Shown here piece by piece: positions 33,924-44,469 of a DNA stretch of 64,000 nt. The notes beneath the pieces were generated by a model. It was given only the letters and a program-made list of their open reading frames with translations. It was not told the DNA's origin and made no database searches. The DNA is from Sipunculus nudus (Eukaryota > Annelida > Sipuncula > Golfingiida > Sipunculidae), in contig CM049320.1 of NCBI GenBank assembly GCA_026874595.1, positions 43,596,714 to 43,660,713 of the forward strand, in the 5' to 3' direction. Positions within the stretch are counted from its first letter, which is position 1. Every line of letters begins with the position of its first letter. The position numbers were made by a program, and so were the translations under genes.

Positions 33924-36615
33924 ACAATGTATATAAATGATATAGTGTGTTTGTTCGTGACCCTGTCATCCCCCTCCCCCACGCTGGAAGATAAATTGAC
34001 GCCACTGGTTTACCAGATAGTTTAACCAGAATAAAAACGTTCTTGTATTACCAAATCTATAAGAAAATATTCAGGAATAGGTTATAAAAAAGTTGCCGAC
34101 AATATAACAAAATTTGATGTAACAAACTTTTCTATTCAGTAATAATAATATTCAGTAGTAATATTAAGATATAATCTGTTCAGATTAATGTATGTTCACT
34201 TGATGAAGGGAGTTTTCCAAAGCATTCTGCATGGGGCATAAAGCTGAAATAAAGAGAAAACTGTACAAAGAATTGCCACAACAGAGAAGCTGAAAGCACA
34301 GAAACGTTACAATCATCAATCAAAGAAAGGAAAACTCGAACAAAACTTTGTACTGAATTTTGATGTAATAAAGATAATGAAGATAGAATGCATGTCTGGA
34401 ACCTGAGGGTTCATTATATTTTTCAACCTTGTGGTGTGAATTCGACCTTCTATCTTGCCCCTTGCTCTTCCATTCTCTTAGCATACATCCAAGAAAGATC
34501 AGTTAGCTGGCAGCACCGACTCCTGAAGTTTGATACATGCATGTGGCAAATATTATAATATTTAAGTAATATAATTTAATTTAATAATAAAGTAATAGTA
34601 CATGCATGTACTACATGCATGTGCATAACGTAAGCTAATGAAAGTCAGTATTTGTTGACACCAATACATCACCCAAGTGAATGCCAACTCACATTATAAC
34701 TAAACATCAGGAATTCCTGTATCACAAAAAAGCTTCATCACGAAATGTGACATCACAACAAAACTATTTCGTACTAGCATACAGTCGGAAGTTTGCATGC
34801 CTCATCGCCACATAACAAAATTCATAAACTCAAACAGGTATATCTATATGTGTGTTATTTCATACATTCATCACCATAGTACAAAGATAACATACAGTAA
34901 TATGTTGTGCGCTTCTATAAATGTGTATATTGATTCCGTCTTCATGCCAGCATACAGTTTGAAAGCTGCGCCATGAGAAGTTTGAATCTATACAGCAAAC
35001 AGGTGTGAGCTTCTACATATTTGCGTATCCTGTCATGCATGCATAGAGTCTAAATAATTATGAATAAAAGTCTTTCCCATGAAACACACATGGTGTTCAA
35101 ATACATGTAACTAGTACATGTATATTAAATTTCAGCCTAACTATTTGATATTTCCCAATCGCACAAATAAAGGTTCACTTGAATGTAGAGTTTATCGTAA
35201 AATTTTATATAATATTTGTAGATTTTAAACATTTCTAACTTATTATTCTTCATGGATATATCAAGCTCCTAATATAATACCAGAAAGGATAGCTAAATTT
35301 CTTTCATCCATCACCTCTACAAAGCAATTAATACATTCGTTAGCATGCAAATAATTGGAAATCAAAAGGAAGAAATTTGAAATATTAATATAATAAAACT
35401 TAGCCTAGCAAATGACACTTTCATTTGAAAGTGCAGTTTTCAGGAATGTTTTACCGTTGGCTTATGAAAAAGGCCCTTGTATCACAATACGAATACAGAA
35501 GGCATAGGGTCTTTACAGCTGACAGGTAACCTTTTGACATCTGTTTTACATATAATGCATTCAATCTGATATAAACATTGTAAGAAAGATAAACTTTATT
35601 TTATAAGGATTGTCTAATTTTTTTTATTATTTTATGTTTTATATGGGTTGTACAATTAGAAAAAATTCTATTACAAACCACTCTTCATGGCTCAGATGAT
35701 GGCGTCCGGTAGTATAGGGGTGGAGGAAATCGGAGGACACGGAGAAAACTACAAGCCTTGGACGGGCCACTACAACCCATTCTAATAGGCACGATGATGA
35801 TCAAACCTAGGACGCCCGTGGAGATAGCCGAACGTTTTTCCACTCGTCTGTCCATTTCATTACATTGAAACAGACATAATGCTCTAATACTATAAAAATA
35901 ACATGTACATTAAATTTCAGCAAAGTTGGATATTTGCATTTGATATTTCCCAGAGTCTGGATATTTAGTATTCCAAGTTTCATGCTCCTTTCTTGTTTTT
36001 CACAATTCTTGTCTTTACAGCTGGACTACAAACTGCTTCACATTTAACACGTTCAATCCAATCTATGATTCCACACGCATATCAAAAACCAAGATTTAAC
36101 CATAATGTAAACTTTACTGACCTATCGTCGTGTACTGACGCTACCACTGTGCGTCTCACCAGGTGATGCTGCCATCGGCCTCACACCAAACACGAAGCTA
36201 TATAATGGTTTATAATACAACCATGTAACCCTGATTCACGCAGCATCTATCACAGCCACCGACCTTGCACAAAAATAAACTGTAAACTAGTTTCAAAAAC
36301 CTAACGTGTGACTGTAAACCACAGTTTTCCAGCTTACAATGTACAATGAAAAGGCATATTCCCTTACAGAATATCGCCACACCGCCACATAACGAAGGAA
36401 TGTCCTACCTGTTCTGTTTCTACTTGAAATCTAACATAGATGCAGGCGACCTAGACAGAATGTCCCCAGAATCTCGGTTTCGGGTCAGTGGACCCTTCCT
36501 TTAAGCTTCTGACTGGCACTGGTAAAAAAAGACACCAAAGCTCATTTGTTAAGAAACTGTACTCAGCCAATGCATTGAAAAAGTAATAGTAACGTAATAC
36601 ACTTTTTTTCAAATT

Positions 36616-36655
<40 letters not shown>

Positions 36656-38457
36656 TTTAATTTTTAAAGCGTAAAATCCACAGTGTTGTGCTCTGCAACG
36701 CTATTACAAGCAAGCATTTGCATAATAATGACTATGAGAAAAAAAAATATTCATTAAATAAAAATTAAGACAAACATTTAGATATTACTTAGGCTATATA
36801 AAACATGCACATAATCCATTAATATACATTAACTATGATACTAAACCAATAACAAAAATTAAACCTATAAAAGTGTAGTTAAAATTACGGTATGGAATTG
36901 AAAATCTGCACATATGCAAAATCACAGCTAATCGAAATATTGCACAAATAGGTATGTCTTAAGCTTTTTTTAAAAAGCGGTTAGGAAATGAATTCCACAA
37001 AGTGGGACCTGCCACAAAAAATGCTCTTTGAACAACCATGGAGGACTTTGTATGTGGAACAAAAAATATGTTATGATCGGCCGATCTGAGGCATCTACCT
37101 GGTGTGTAAGAATGAATTATATCCTGTAGGTAGACCGGGGCCATGCGATGTTTGGTCTTGAAAAGCAGTATGGCCACCTTAAATTTAATACGCTGACTTA
37201 CAGGGAGCCAGTGCAGCTCCCGCAATACAGGTTAATATGATAATACTTGTCACATCTACCTAGTATACGGGCTGCGCTGTTCTGAACTCGCTGAAGCCTC
37301 TGAATCAATGAAGACGGAATCCCAAGAAGTAAAGGTTTCCATAATCTAACTTGGTAGTGACTAAAGCATGGATTAGGCGTTCAAGACAGCGTTGATCCAA
37401 ATACGCTTTTATTTTATAGATGTTGTGGAAATGCATGTAGGCCACACGGCATTTGGTGTTCACATGCTGCTCCATGGTGTAAACAGGATCAAAATAAACA
37501 CCAAGGCCTCGAATCCACTGAGATCGTGGAACTTTATGTTCGCCAATGAGAAGATTTGGACATTTCATCTTTGTCGCCAAGTGTTTCGGTGTAATCAGTA
37601 TCACATCTGTTTTATCATCATTGAAATACATCAGAATATTAATTTCTTCATTTAAATGACACAAAGTAAAATTATATGAATCAAAACAGCTCGGCAGGAC
37701 CTCCAGAAATTGTCACAGGGAAATGGGTAAACAACACACTGGATAACACATATGTAAATTAAGTGACAAATATATATTCAAACATATATTCATGTTGTTT
37801 TACTCTGTAGGAAAGTTAAAACCCTGCCAGTTCTACGTGTCAATGGCCGCCTACAATGTTTTCCTGTTGTTTCGTCTGCAGGACAGTTATAACCTTGCCG
37901 GTACTACATGTCAATGACCCCCATAATGTTTTCCTGTTGTTTTGTCTGTAGGACAGTTATAACACTTATAATCCTCAATTACTTTTACATTGCTTATATG
38001 TTTACCTTTAGGAGAATGTTAAAGTCCTGCTGGTGACGTACATGCGCGGCGGCTCGTCGTTTCTGGGGGAGCTGATAAACAGGAACCCGTCAGCGTGTTA
38101 CTGGTATGAACCGATGGAGGCCATGTATCACTCCATGTACGGGGTGGTCAACGTTCTCCTACCACTAGACATAATATATAACATCAATGGTTCCAAGAGG
38201 TACGTATTCTATTTAGTAACAGTAATTTTTTTAATAATATTAGCTCATTTTGTCTTAGCCCTATACTAGAACACGGAAGGCAAGTGGTCAGTCAAAACGT
38301 GCGTCTTCCTCAGTGATAATCCACGAATACAGTGTTGAAAGATGGAAGTACATTTGATGTACCTATTAGACTAAGGTATTTGGTAGATTGAGAGGCAATG
38401 ACGAATCATTTGGTTTGCTTGCCACTGTTACGTTAGAGATGCGTCTATTTATACTAA

Positions 38458-38517
<60 letters not shown>

Positions 38518-39608
38518 CTATGGAATTAACTTGTTTTATTTGTTCTTCATTCTCATATATACATACTCAGACTCAGCGGAGCAGAGCCGAGTCTACATTA
38601 GTAGCAGGACTGTACAGAAATAGTAAACTTTATTTTGTTTCTTTCAGGGTTTATTCGGCGTATGAGAAAGCCAATCTTGTTGAATACACACACAATATAC
38701 TCTCCAAAAGTTTTGAACGTTTACCACTTCCTATGTTTTACAACCGACTTATAATCGACAGCAAGTCTAGGTGGACACAAGGCTACAGGAAATGTCTCAT
38801 ACGGCGCTATCCCGGAAAGGTTAATTGGATGGTCAAATGGAGGAGGAGGAAATGTAGAGAATGTCGGATAACCCCGACTCTTGATGAACTGAACGGATGC
38901 TACAGATATACTGAGAAAGCAAATGGCACAGTCCAGATAATGACACCCAAACATCAAATATATCCCAAGTGCCCAGAGGCTAATCAGGTTTTATGCTTAA
39001 GAAACTGCATGGCTTCTATGTTCAGACGAATGAAAACCTGTGAGGCCGTCGTGTCTAAAGCCAAGTCACAGTGCGTCAGTAAGCAAATTATTGGAATGAA
39101 AGCAATAAGAATGCCAATGGACCTTGTGGGTGATCTGTTGAAAGTTGATCCTTCTATAAAAGTGATACATTATGTCCGTGACCCACGCGGAATCACCGCT
39201 TCTAGGAAACGTTCTGCATGGCTCCGCGCTAAACTGTCTGGCACGTCCTGGCTCAAAGAAATCACCTTTCTATGTAAGCGTATCATGGATGATGTTACAA
39301 CCAGGAAGGAATTAGAAAAACGTTTCCCAGGTCAATTTTTAACATTACGTTACGAAGATTTTGCGACCGATCCACAGGCGCGAGGAAAAGAAGTATACGA
39401 TTTCATAAACACTTTATTTCCAGTCGATGTTCAAAAGTGGTTGTACAGTAGTACACATAACAGTAAAGGATCTAAAAGATTCGGAACTGTCCGTAAAAAC
39501 AGTACAAAAACAGCTTATTCTTGGAGAACTAAGGTCCCTACTAAAACCATAGGACAATGGACGGAGCCTTGTTTGCAAGTTTTGAAAGAATTAAACTATG
39601 AAATATGA
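27921..39608 (+). CDS. Carbohydrate 6-O-sulfotransferase (CHST1-7 type), complete, four coding exons
   Basis: The predicted product is a Golgi type II enzyme that transfers sulfate from PAPS to the 6-hydroxyl of Gal, GalNAc or GlcNAc in glycans. Joined exons give 461 residues: a short cytoplasmic tail ending in RR (17-18), a membrane anchor at about 24-39, a stem with a sequon at N72, the 5'-PSB loop TYMRGGSSFLGEL (88-100), WYEPMEAMY (110-118), the 3'-PSB element KVIHYVRDPRGITASR (313-328), LRYEDFATDP, and the C-terminal YSWRTKVP block from 432. Length and motif order fit the family. Introns are phase 1, 0 and 2, all GT-AG. The start at 27,921 is the first ATG after an in-frame stop at 27,894; an ATG at 27,957 would shorten the tail by 12 residues. 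The acceptor sugar cannot be told from sequence. In vertebrates most relatives have an intronless coding region, so this split structure is notable. Confidence 0.92.
29258..29367 (+). CDS. Sulfotransferase coding exon 2
   Basis: The acceptor is CATTTCAG and the donor GGGCAG|GTAAGG. It encodes stem residues 43-79, including the N72-L-S sequon. Phase in 1, out 0. Confidence 0.85.
29398..29715. repeat. 33-bp minisatellite, ~9 copies, in intron 2
   Basis: The unit is TGACAGTTATATATGACTCC followed by AAGTATAAGATAT, diverged between copies. It begins about 30 bases after the exon 2 donor. Confidence 0.85.
29750..30360. repeat. Direct duplication, copy A
   Basis: It is paired with 30,470-31,051. 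Shared words include GTGTATATGGTCAAAT, GTGAATATGTC, AACATCTTAATTCATTAACT and GACATACTT, about 725 bases apart. The copies are diverged with many small indels. Confidence 0.75.
30470..31051. repeat. Direct duplication, copy B, interrupted at its right end by the solo LTR
   Basis: It is homologous to 29,750-30,360. After the LTR the homology resumes with CCTTCC at 31,633, matching CCTTCC in copy A at about 30,343, which makes copy A a paralogous empty site for the LTR. Confidence 0.75.
31052..31631 (+). mobile_element. Solo LTR of a retrotransposon, 580 bp, TSD ACCT
   Basis: It begins TGTTACAGG and ends CCGTAACA, an inverted terminal pair of the TG...CA type, flanked by ACCT at 31,048-31,051 and 31,632-31,635. 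A TATA box (TATAAATAGGGG) at about 31,306 sets the plus orientation. No gag or pol sequence is attached, so it is a recombined solo LTR. The 4-bp target duplication would fit the Ty3/Gypsy group. Its 3' end is related to the TGTTACGG elements at 12.6 and 13.7 kb. Confidence 0.82.
31711..31724. promoter_or_regulatory. Palindromic NRF1-type site
   Basis: TTGCGCATGCGCAA is a perfect 14-bp palindrome containing the NRF1 consensus GCGCATGCGC. It lies in intron 2, 80 bases after the solo LTR and followed by a CA-rich tract. Function is not shown. Confidence 0.35.
32020..32370 (+). mobile_element. Long interspersed repeat, right-end fragment
   Basis: It ends ATTCAGCTGAACGACGTGAC then CCATGGTTTCCTTGTT, matching the right ends at 9,030-9,066 and 63,648-63,682. 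It holds an (AT)n tract at 32,244-32,286. Confidence 0.55.
32612..32805 (+). mobile_element. tRNA-derived SINE (family 1), copy 2
   Basis: It has a CGAGTGGTAAAACACTTGGC box A region, a decayed box B (AGGTTCTATTCTGGG), the central GGTTTTCTCCGGTCCTCTG block and GAGCCACGGAGAGTGCATTT before a T-rich end. It is more diverged than copy 1. Its left flank TGTCTCTTTCAATGTAATGA is shared with copy 3. Confidence 0.8.
33554..34007. mobile_element. hAT-like MITE, copy 2
   Basis: The left end CAGGGGCGTCAAT and right end ATTGACGCCACTG form a clear terminal inverted repeat. Flanks GTTTTACC (left) and GTTTACC (right) fit an 8-bp target duplication with one T lost. It carries a poly-G at 33,609-33,622 and (AT)n at 33,861-33,920. 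It pairs with the copy at 17,575-17,967. Confidence 0.85.
34008..35640. other. Intronic AT-rich sequence, nothing recognised
   Basis: Part of sulfotransferase intron 2. Short ATGCATGTAC repeats occur around 34,590-34,625. No frame or transposon is supported. Confidence 0.4.
35680..35875 (-). mobile_element. tRNA-derived SINE (family 1), copy 3
   Basis: On the minus strand it reads CGAGTGGAAAAACGTTCGGC, a decayed box B (CCTAGGTTTGATCATC), ATGGGTTGTAGTGGCCCGTC, the central GTTTTCTCCGTGTCCTCCG block and TGAGCCATGAAGAGTGG. It shares TGTCTGTTTCAATGTAATGA upstream with copy 2. Confidence 0.8.
36600..37664 (-). mobile_element. CR1/L2-like LINE, 3' fragment
   Basis: The minus strand encodes the RT palm-to-thumb end (NDDKTDVILITPKH, GLGVYFDPVYTMEQHV, LVTTKLDYGN) at 37,305-37,664. 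After a frameshift the C-terminal block follows: LHWLPVSQRIKFKVAILLFK, APVYLQDII, HTKSSMVVQRAFFVAGPTLW at 36,959-37,225. The 3' end runs through a GCGTTGCAG-containing segment into a TTA/ATA trinucleotide tail (36,616-36,653), typical of this LINE group. It is 5' truncated and inactive. Confidence 0.85.
38012..38199 (+). CDS. Sulfotransferase coding exon 3
   Basis: The acceptor is TTTACCTTTAG and the donor AAGAG|GTACGT. It encodes residues 80-141 with the PAPS 5'-phosphosulfate loop and a sequon at N138. Phase in 0, out 2. Confidence 0.92.
38462..38511. repeat. (AT)n microsatellite in intron 3
   Basis: About 50 bases of AT dinucleotide between coding exons 3 and 4. Confidence 0.95.
38648..39608 (+). 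CDS. Sulfotransferase coding exon 4 and stop
   Basis: The acceptor is TTTCTTTCAG at 38,638-38,647, completing Arg142. It encodes the catalytic C-terminal two thirds with the 3'-phosphate binding element and ends NYEI-TGA. The frame is also open for 43 codons into the intron; those codons are not part of the gene. Confidence 0.92.
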
Positions 39609-39624
39609 TGAATATTATGCATCT

Positions 39625-40675
39625 CTCTCCTACAGCCACAGTCTTCTCAACCCTACTAAACAGCTGTCATGTCAAACTTCACCCAAAAAGAAAACTGTCG
39701 TATTCATCTCCACCCTCCTGAAAAACAGTAATTTTCATCTCCACCTTCTCAAACATTAGTCAAATTCATCTCAACTTTGAGAAACAGCAGTTAAAGTCAT
39801 CTCCGAATCTCAAACAGCGGTTATATCGAGCTTCACAATCATAAACAGAGATCATGTCATGTTTAACTTCACAAACAGCAGTCACATTCATCTCAACCAT
39901 CAAAAACAACAGTTATATTACTATCCACCCTCTCAGAGATGGTAAAGTCCAGCATCACGATCACAAACAGCAGTCATATTCATATCACCCTTAAATACAG
40001 CAGTCACATTCATCTCCACCCTTAAAAACAACAGTCACATTCATCTCCATCCTTAAAAAGAGCAGTCACATTCATCCCTGCCCTTAAAAACAGCAGTCAC
40101 TTTCATCCCCGCCCTTACAAACAGCAGTCACATTCATCCCCGCCCTTACAAACAGCAGTCACATTCATCCCAACCCGTACAAACAGCGGTCACATTCATC
40201 CCTACCCTTACAAACAGCAGTCACATTCATCCCAACCCGTACAAACAGCGGTCACATTCATCCCTACCCTTACAAACAGCGGTCACATTCATCCCTACCC
40301 TTACAAACAGCAGTCACATTCATCCCCACCCTTACAAACAGCGGTCACATTCATCCAAACCCTTACAAACAGCGGTCACATTCATCCCTACCCTTACAAA
40401 CAGCAGTCACATTCATCCCCACCCTTACAAACAGCGGTCAGATTCATCCCCACCCTTACAAACAGCAGTCACATTCATCCCAACCCGTACAAACAGCGGT
40501 CACATTCATCCCTACCCTTACAAACAGCAGTCACATTCATCCCAACCCGTACAAACAGCGGTCACATTCATCCCAACCCTTACAAACAGCGGTCACATTC
40601 ATCCCAACCCTTACAAACAGCGGTCACATTCATCCCCACCCTCACAAACAGTGGTCATATCCATACCACCCTCTC
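39625..40675. repeat. 31-bp satellite just past the sulfotransferase stop
   Basis: The unit is CAGCGGTCACATTCATCCCT plus ACCCTTACAAA. Copies near the stop codon are strongly decayed (irregular length, ~39.6-40.0 kb) and become regular from about 40,080 onward, with alternating CAGCAG/CAGCGG and CCCCACCC/CCCTACCC/CCAACCC types. It probably forms part of the 3' UTR or lies directly after it. Confidence 0.9.
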
Positions 40676-40892
40676 AGAGATGATAATGTCCTGTCCACTT
40701 CCAATCATTACAATTTTCCTTCCTGGTATTATTAGGGCGTGCTCCAAGCTTTCTGTTAGCTTTGTCACATAAAGACCAGCATATATATATACTTATAAGG
40801 CAGTATGAAATCACAATCAAGTGCATCAACAAACATTAAACATGAAAATACAAAGACATGAACATACCAGCTAACTTACCAGCTAGTTTTAG

Positions 40893-43330
40893 ATGCTACA
40901 TTACCACAACATGGCACCTGCTGGATTACTCCTTGAATTGCTGTTTCAAGAAAAGTGTTGTATATTGGAGTGGAAACAGCATCACAATTAAAGAAATGCA
41001 GTTCAAACAATAACAATAACTGCTAAACACTTGATGGGTGGGGGGGGGGGGGGGGTGTAGGTGGTGACATAAGATTAACTGTACACCTGTGACAGCAGAA
41101 GTGCTAGACCATAACTGCATCACTAATAAGGTTACCCAGGCAGGGCTGTAGTGACCAGAAGTGGGCGGTCTGGGGCTTGGCAATGCAAATGAATACAATA
41201 GTCTTCCAAAAAATTCAATAACAGCCTTATTTTTAGCTTTTATTTTCAAATTTAAGAATTTAACAGATTAAATCTTTTTGTGTAACTGCAGTAAAAATTC
41301 AGTCATATGTACTTACAAGAAAAATGTGGCATGATCAAAGTTGGGCAAAATTTAAGGTACTGATTTTATATTAATGTCAATAACTTAAAAATCAACAGTT
41401 TGAACTAATTTGGGTATTTTATTGATATATTTTACAAAGTGCATTATGTTTGCACGGTGGCTGATTTAGGACACAGAAAAAAAATTTATTTTGACATCTC
41501 GATATGTTATCTCGGGATCTCGACATAGAATTTCGCAAAAAAAAAAGAATTTAAGGAAGCAACCAAAAAAAAAAAAAATTAGGAAGCAAAAAAAATTAGG
41601 AAGCAAACAATTTTTTTTTGATGCAAACAAAAAAATTTAGGAAGCAAAAAAAATTAGGAAGCAAAAAAAAAAAATTAAGGTAGCCCTGGCTGGGAATGGG
41701 TCTTATAACGTCACTTCGACATATAAACATTTTATCTACAGGCTACTTGTACACAAGGTACTTGTGCAAGTGTTAACATACAGATAAAAACATGTAACCG
41801 AGTTATTGAAAGATCCCTGGTTGATGTTCGTTAGAGCATGTGAAGCAAAGCAGTATTTGTCATTTACAGAACTCTGTACTCTCTGAATTAAAGCCAGATG
41901 TTTTTGCCGGACGTCTTTCTTTTTCGATCGGTGGCGATTTTTGCACCCCCCCCCCCCCCCCCCGGACCCATGTTAAAATCATGTGGATATAGACAAAGAC
42001 ACCGCCTTTACCCATGGGATTGGCTCATTTTTATGAAAGGTTCAATAGATTATGTTTACCTATAGATTATGTTTATGATTACCTTCTTTTCTTTAATATG
42101 TATATGCAGAGTTAGCCGGTATTACAAAGATTATATAAATAAGGCAGGTAAAAAGCGATTTATTTATAAATATTAAATATTTAAGAAGATAGGTTGACTA
42201 AAAGTAATCTGAGCTATAGTTATAGCTATAGAGGGTCAAGACTTGGGCTTTAGGGGCTCAAGCACCCCCAGCGTACCTACCCAAAAACACAGTAATCATT
42301 TTTAGCATATTTACATTTATGACGGTCTAATATATGTTCCATAAAACAACACACCATTTCAATAAAAACAAAAGCTGAAAGAAATTGTACAAAAAGCGTG
42401 TTTCTAATAAGGTACCAAAAATGCATGCATGCAGACCTAAACATTTCTATTTGAGTGATTTAACAGCCATGGCTCCGACTCCGCCGTTCAGGTAGAATGT
42501 TTCAGTTTCTTTAGGCTTTGACATCTTCCTTACGGATATGAATAATTAAATATTGAATTTATATTGAACTTCTCTTCAACTCGCCTTATCTTAGGGGATA
42601 TAATAACTTGATTGATTTTAAATTAATTATATCGTATTACCGTTCAGTTAAACATAGTATAAAGTTATCCTGCGGTCCCCAAAACCGTACGGTACTCTAC
42701 GGTTGCGGTTGTGACCGAGGCTATACATGGTCTTTGTTTTATAATTGCAATAGCCAGCACTCTTAACGTATACTGTCCCTTTAACGTTGCTTTGCTTTAT
42801 GTCAATTCAGCTTCGTATGGTTCGTACAAGTGTGAAATTTTATCTGGATATCTCGAGATATATATATTTTTTTGCTTCCTATAATTTTTTTTGCGAGATA
42901 TATATATTTTTTTGCTTCCTTAATTTTATTTTATGCTTCCTAAACTTTTTTTGCTTCCTAATTTTTTTTGCTTCAAAAACATTTTTTTTGCTTCCTAAAT
43001 TTTTTTTTTGCTTCCTAATTTTTTTTTTTTTTGCTTCCTAAAATTTTTTTTGCGAAATTCTATGTCGAGATCTCGAGATAATATTTAGCACTTCATAAGT
43101 GTGAGAATAGGTTTATAATGGAATATAAAGGTTTTATCTAAATTTCTCGTAGGAACGAAGTCAAAGAGACCAAGTTTTCGGTTTGGTAGGAGATCTTGAG
43201 GACATCTAACAATATGCCGAACTTTGGATTCGTAAGTCTAATGGTTACAGAACGTGCCAGTCTAACGGACAATGGCTATAGCTCAGACGACTTATAGTCA
43301 GCTGAGCTAAAAACCAAATAAATTCATACC
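40893..43330 (-). mobile_element. Long interspersed repeat family A, interrupted minus copy
   Basis: On the minus strand it starts near 43,325 (GTCTGAGCTATAGCCATTGT, CCGTT), matching 7,330 onward. It breaks at 43,082 and resumes below 41,507 with ACCTTAAATTTTGCCCAACT, GGTAACCTTATTAGTGATGC and a poly-C at 41,038-41,055, matching 7,830-8,170. The match fades near 40,893. The break is filled by the inverted-repeat element 41,507-43,081. Confidence 0.7.
41507..43081. mobile_element. 1.6-kb element with long inverted terminal repeats
   Basis: The left arm TTATCTCGGGATCTCGACAT, AGAATTTCGC and the right arm ending in the reverse complement (GCGAAATTCTATGTCGAGAT, CTCGAGATAA) are near-identical. Inside each arm lie several A-run/AGGAAGC subrepeats (41,540-41,690 and, inverted, 42,860-43,050). 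The 1.2-kb interior holds a poly-C tract (41,946-41,962) and no recognisable transposase. It is read as a non-autonomous DNA transposon or foldback element. The phenylalanine-rich frame in the right arm is an artefact. Confidence 0.7.
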
Positions 43331-43564
43331 TTCTAAAACAATACAAATATCTGTTTAATGATATATCATGTGTCTTACAAAACGTTAACAATCCTAAACC
43401 TTTTGCCTGGGAAAAATCGAGTCAACATAACAGGAAAAGAAACTCATTACCATTGATTATTACTAAATAAACATTCACCGAGGCCAGCTAGATCTGATAC
43501 TCCAACCTCTCAATAACAGTTAGAGATAAGGCATCGCATTGGCGTTGAAGCTTAATATTCATTA

Positions 43565-43687
43565 GGGGGGGGGGAGCATAGTAGACATACATAAATATAT
43601 ATATACATATAAAATATATAAATATGCCTATATATATATGCCTATATATATATATAGGCATATGCATGTATGTCTACTATAGGCCCC

Positions 43688-43689
<2 letters not shown>
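43565..43689. repeat. Long hairpin with G-run/C-run ends
   Basis: ATAGTAGACATACAT at 43,578-43,592 is the exact reverse complement of 43,666-43,680, and the outer G run (43,565-43,574) faces GGCCCCC (43,682-43,688). The loop holds a second stem, TATGCCTATATATA against TATATATAGGCATA. Confidence 0.8.

Positions 43690-43732
<43 letters not shown>
43690..43732. repeat. (AT)n microsatellite
   Basis: About 43 bases of AT dinucleotide beside the hairpin. Confidence 0.95.
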
Positions 43733-43734
<2 letters not shown>

Positions 43735-44469
43735 GCACTTATTGGTTTGATATGGGGAGAGTCTAGTTAATTAAAGTCTTGTACATAAGAATATTCTAAT
43801 TTAGTTGTTCCGATCAGGGAACCTAGTAAATGTTACCTTCGCTAGATGGCTCCAGATTAAACCCATTTGACTATAACAGGTCCAGAAAAGCCAATCGGTC
43901 ACTTGGGTACCTCCGTTACACAGCGTGTGCAATCCAGTGGTCATTTGACCGGCTACAACGCGCTGCACGCACACGCCCTTTTAATTGCTCTCCCTCCTAT
44001 CCCATCATGGTAATATTATAATTTTTGCTTTGCACTACTTGTGTAAATATAATTTGGTAACACATGATTCTTTTATACTCAAATATATGTGCTTCCACTT
44101 TATGAGGCCGTTGTTCATTGTACATGTATTTACCTGAATAGATTCGTTTATGAGCTCTGAAATCGGAATCAATACAGCACAGAGACTCGTCTACTGCGGC
44201 CACATGAACACCAGCAGCACCAAGAACAAGCGGGCATGATGTGCGTACAGAAACAGCTGATTTGACATATCTGTGAAAGAAAGCCAAACTTTGCTTCGGT
44301 GTTCCAATGACACACAAGCATTTTGTAACAACCGAGGAAAGCATGAGTTTTTGACACACCATCGCCGATTATCATGGTGGAGAAAAGACATCATGTGAAG
44401 ATGGTCGGACATTCATGTCATATGGGGGGGGGGGGGAATATATAGTATGTACATACCAACTTAGGTCAG
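43733..44469. other. No gene recognised
   Basis: Three overlapping minus frames (43,997-44,412) are open but lack a recognisable motif or clear splice context, and compete with each other. A poly-G lies at 44,426-44,436. Confidence 0.4.

Noticed and set aside
38520-38647. N-terminal extension of sulfotransferase exon 4 from an ATG at 38,520
   Set aside because: The strong acceptor at 38,647 and the exact phase match with exon 3 show these codons to be intron.
42787-43041. Phenylalanine-rich 84-residue protein
   Set aside because: It is translated from poly-T/GCTTCC subrepeats in the arm of an inverted-repeat element.
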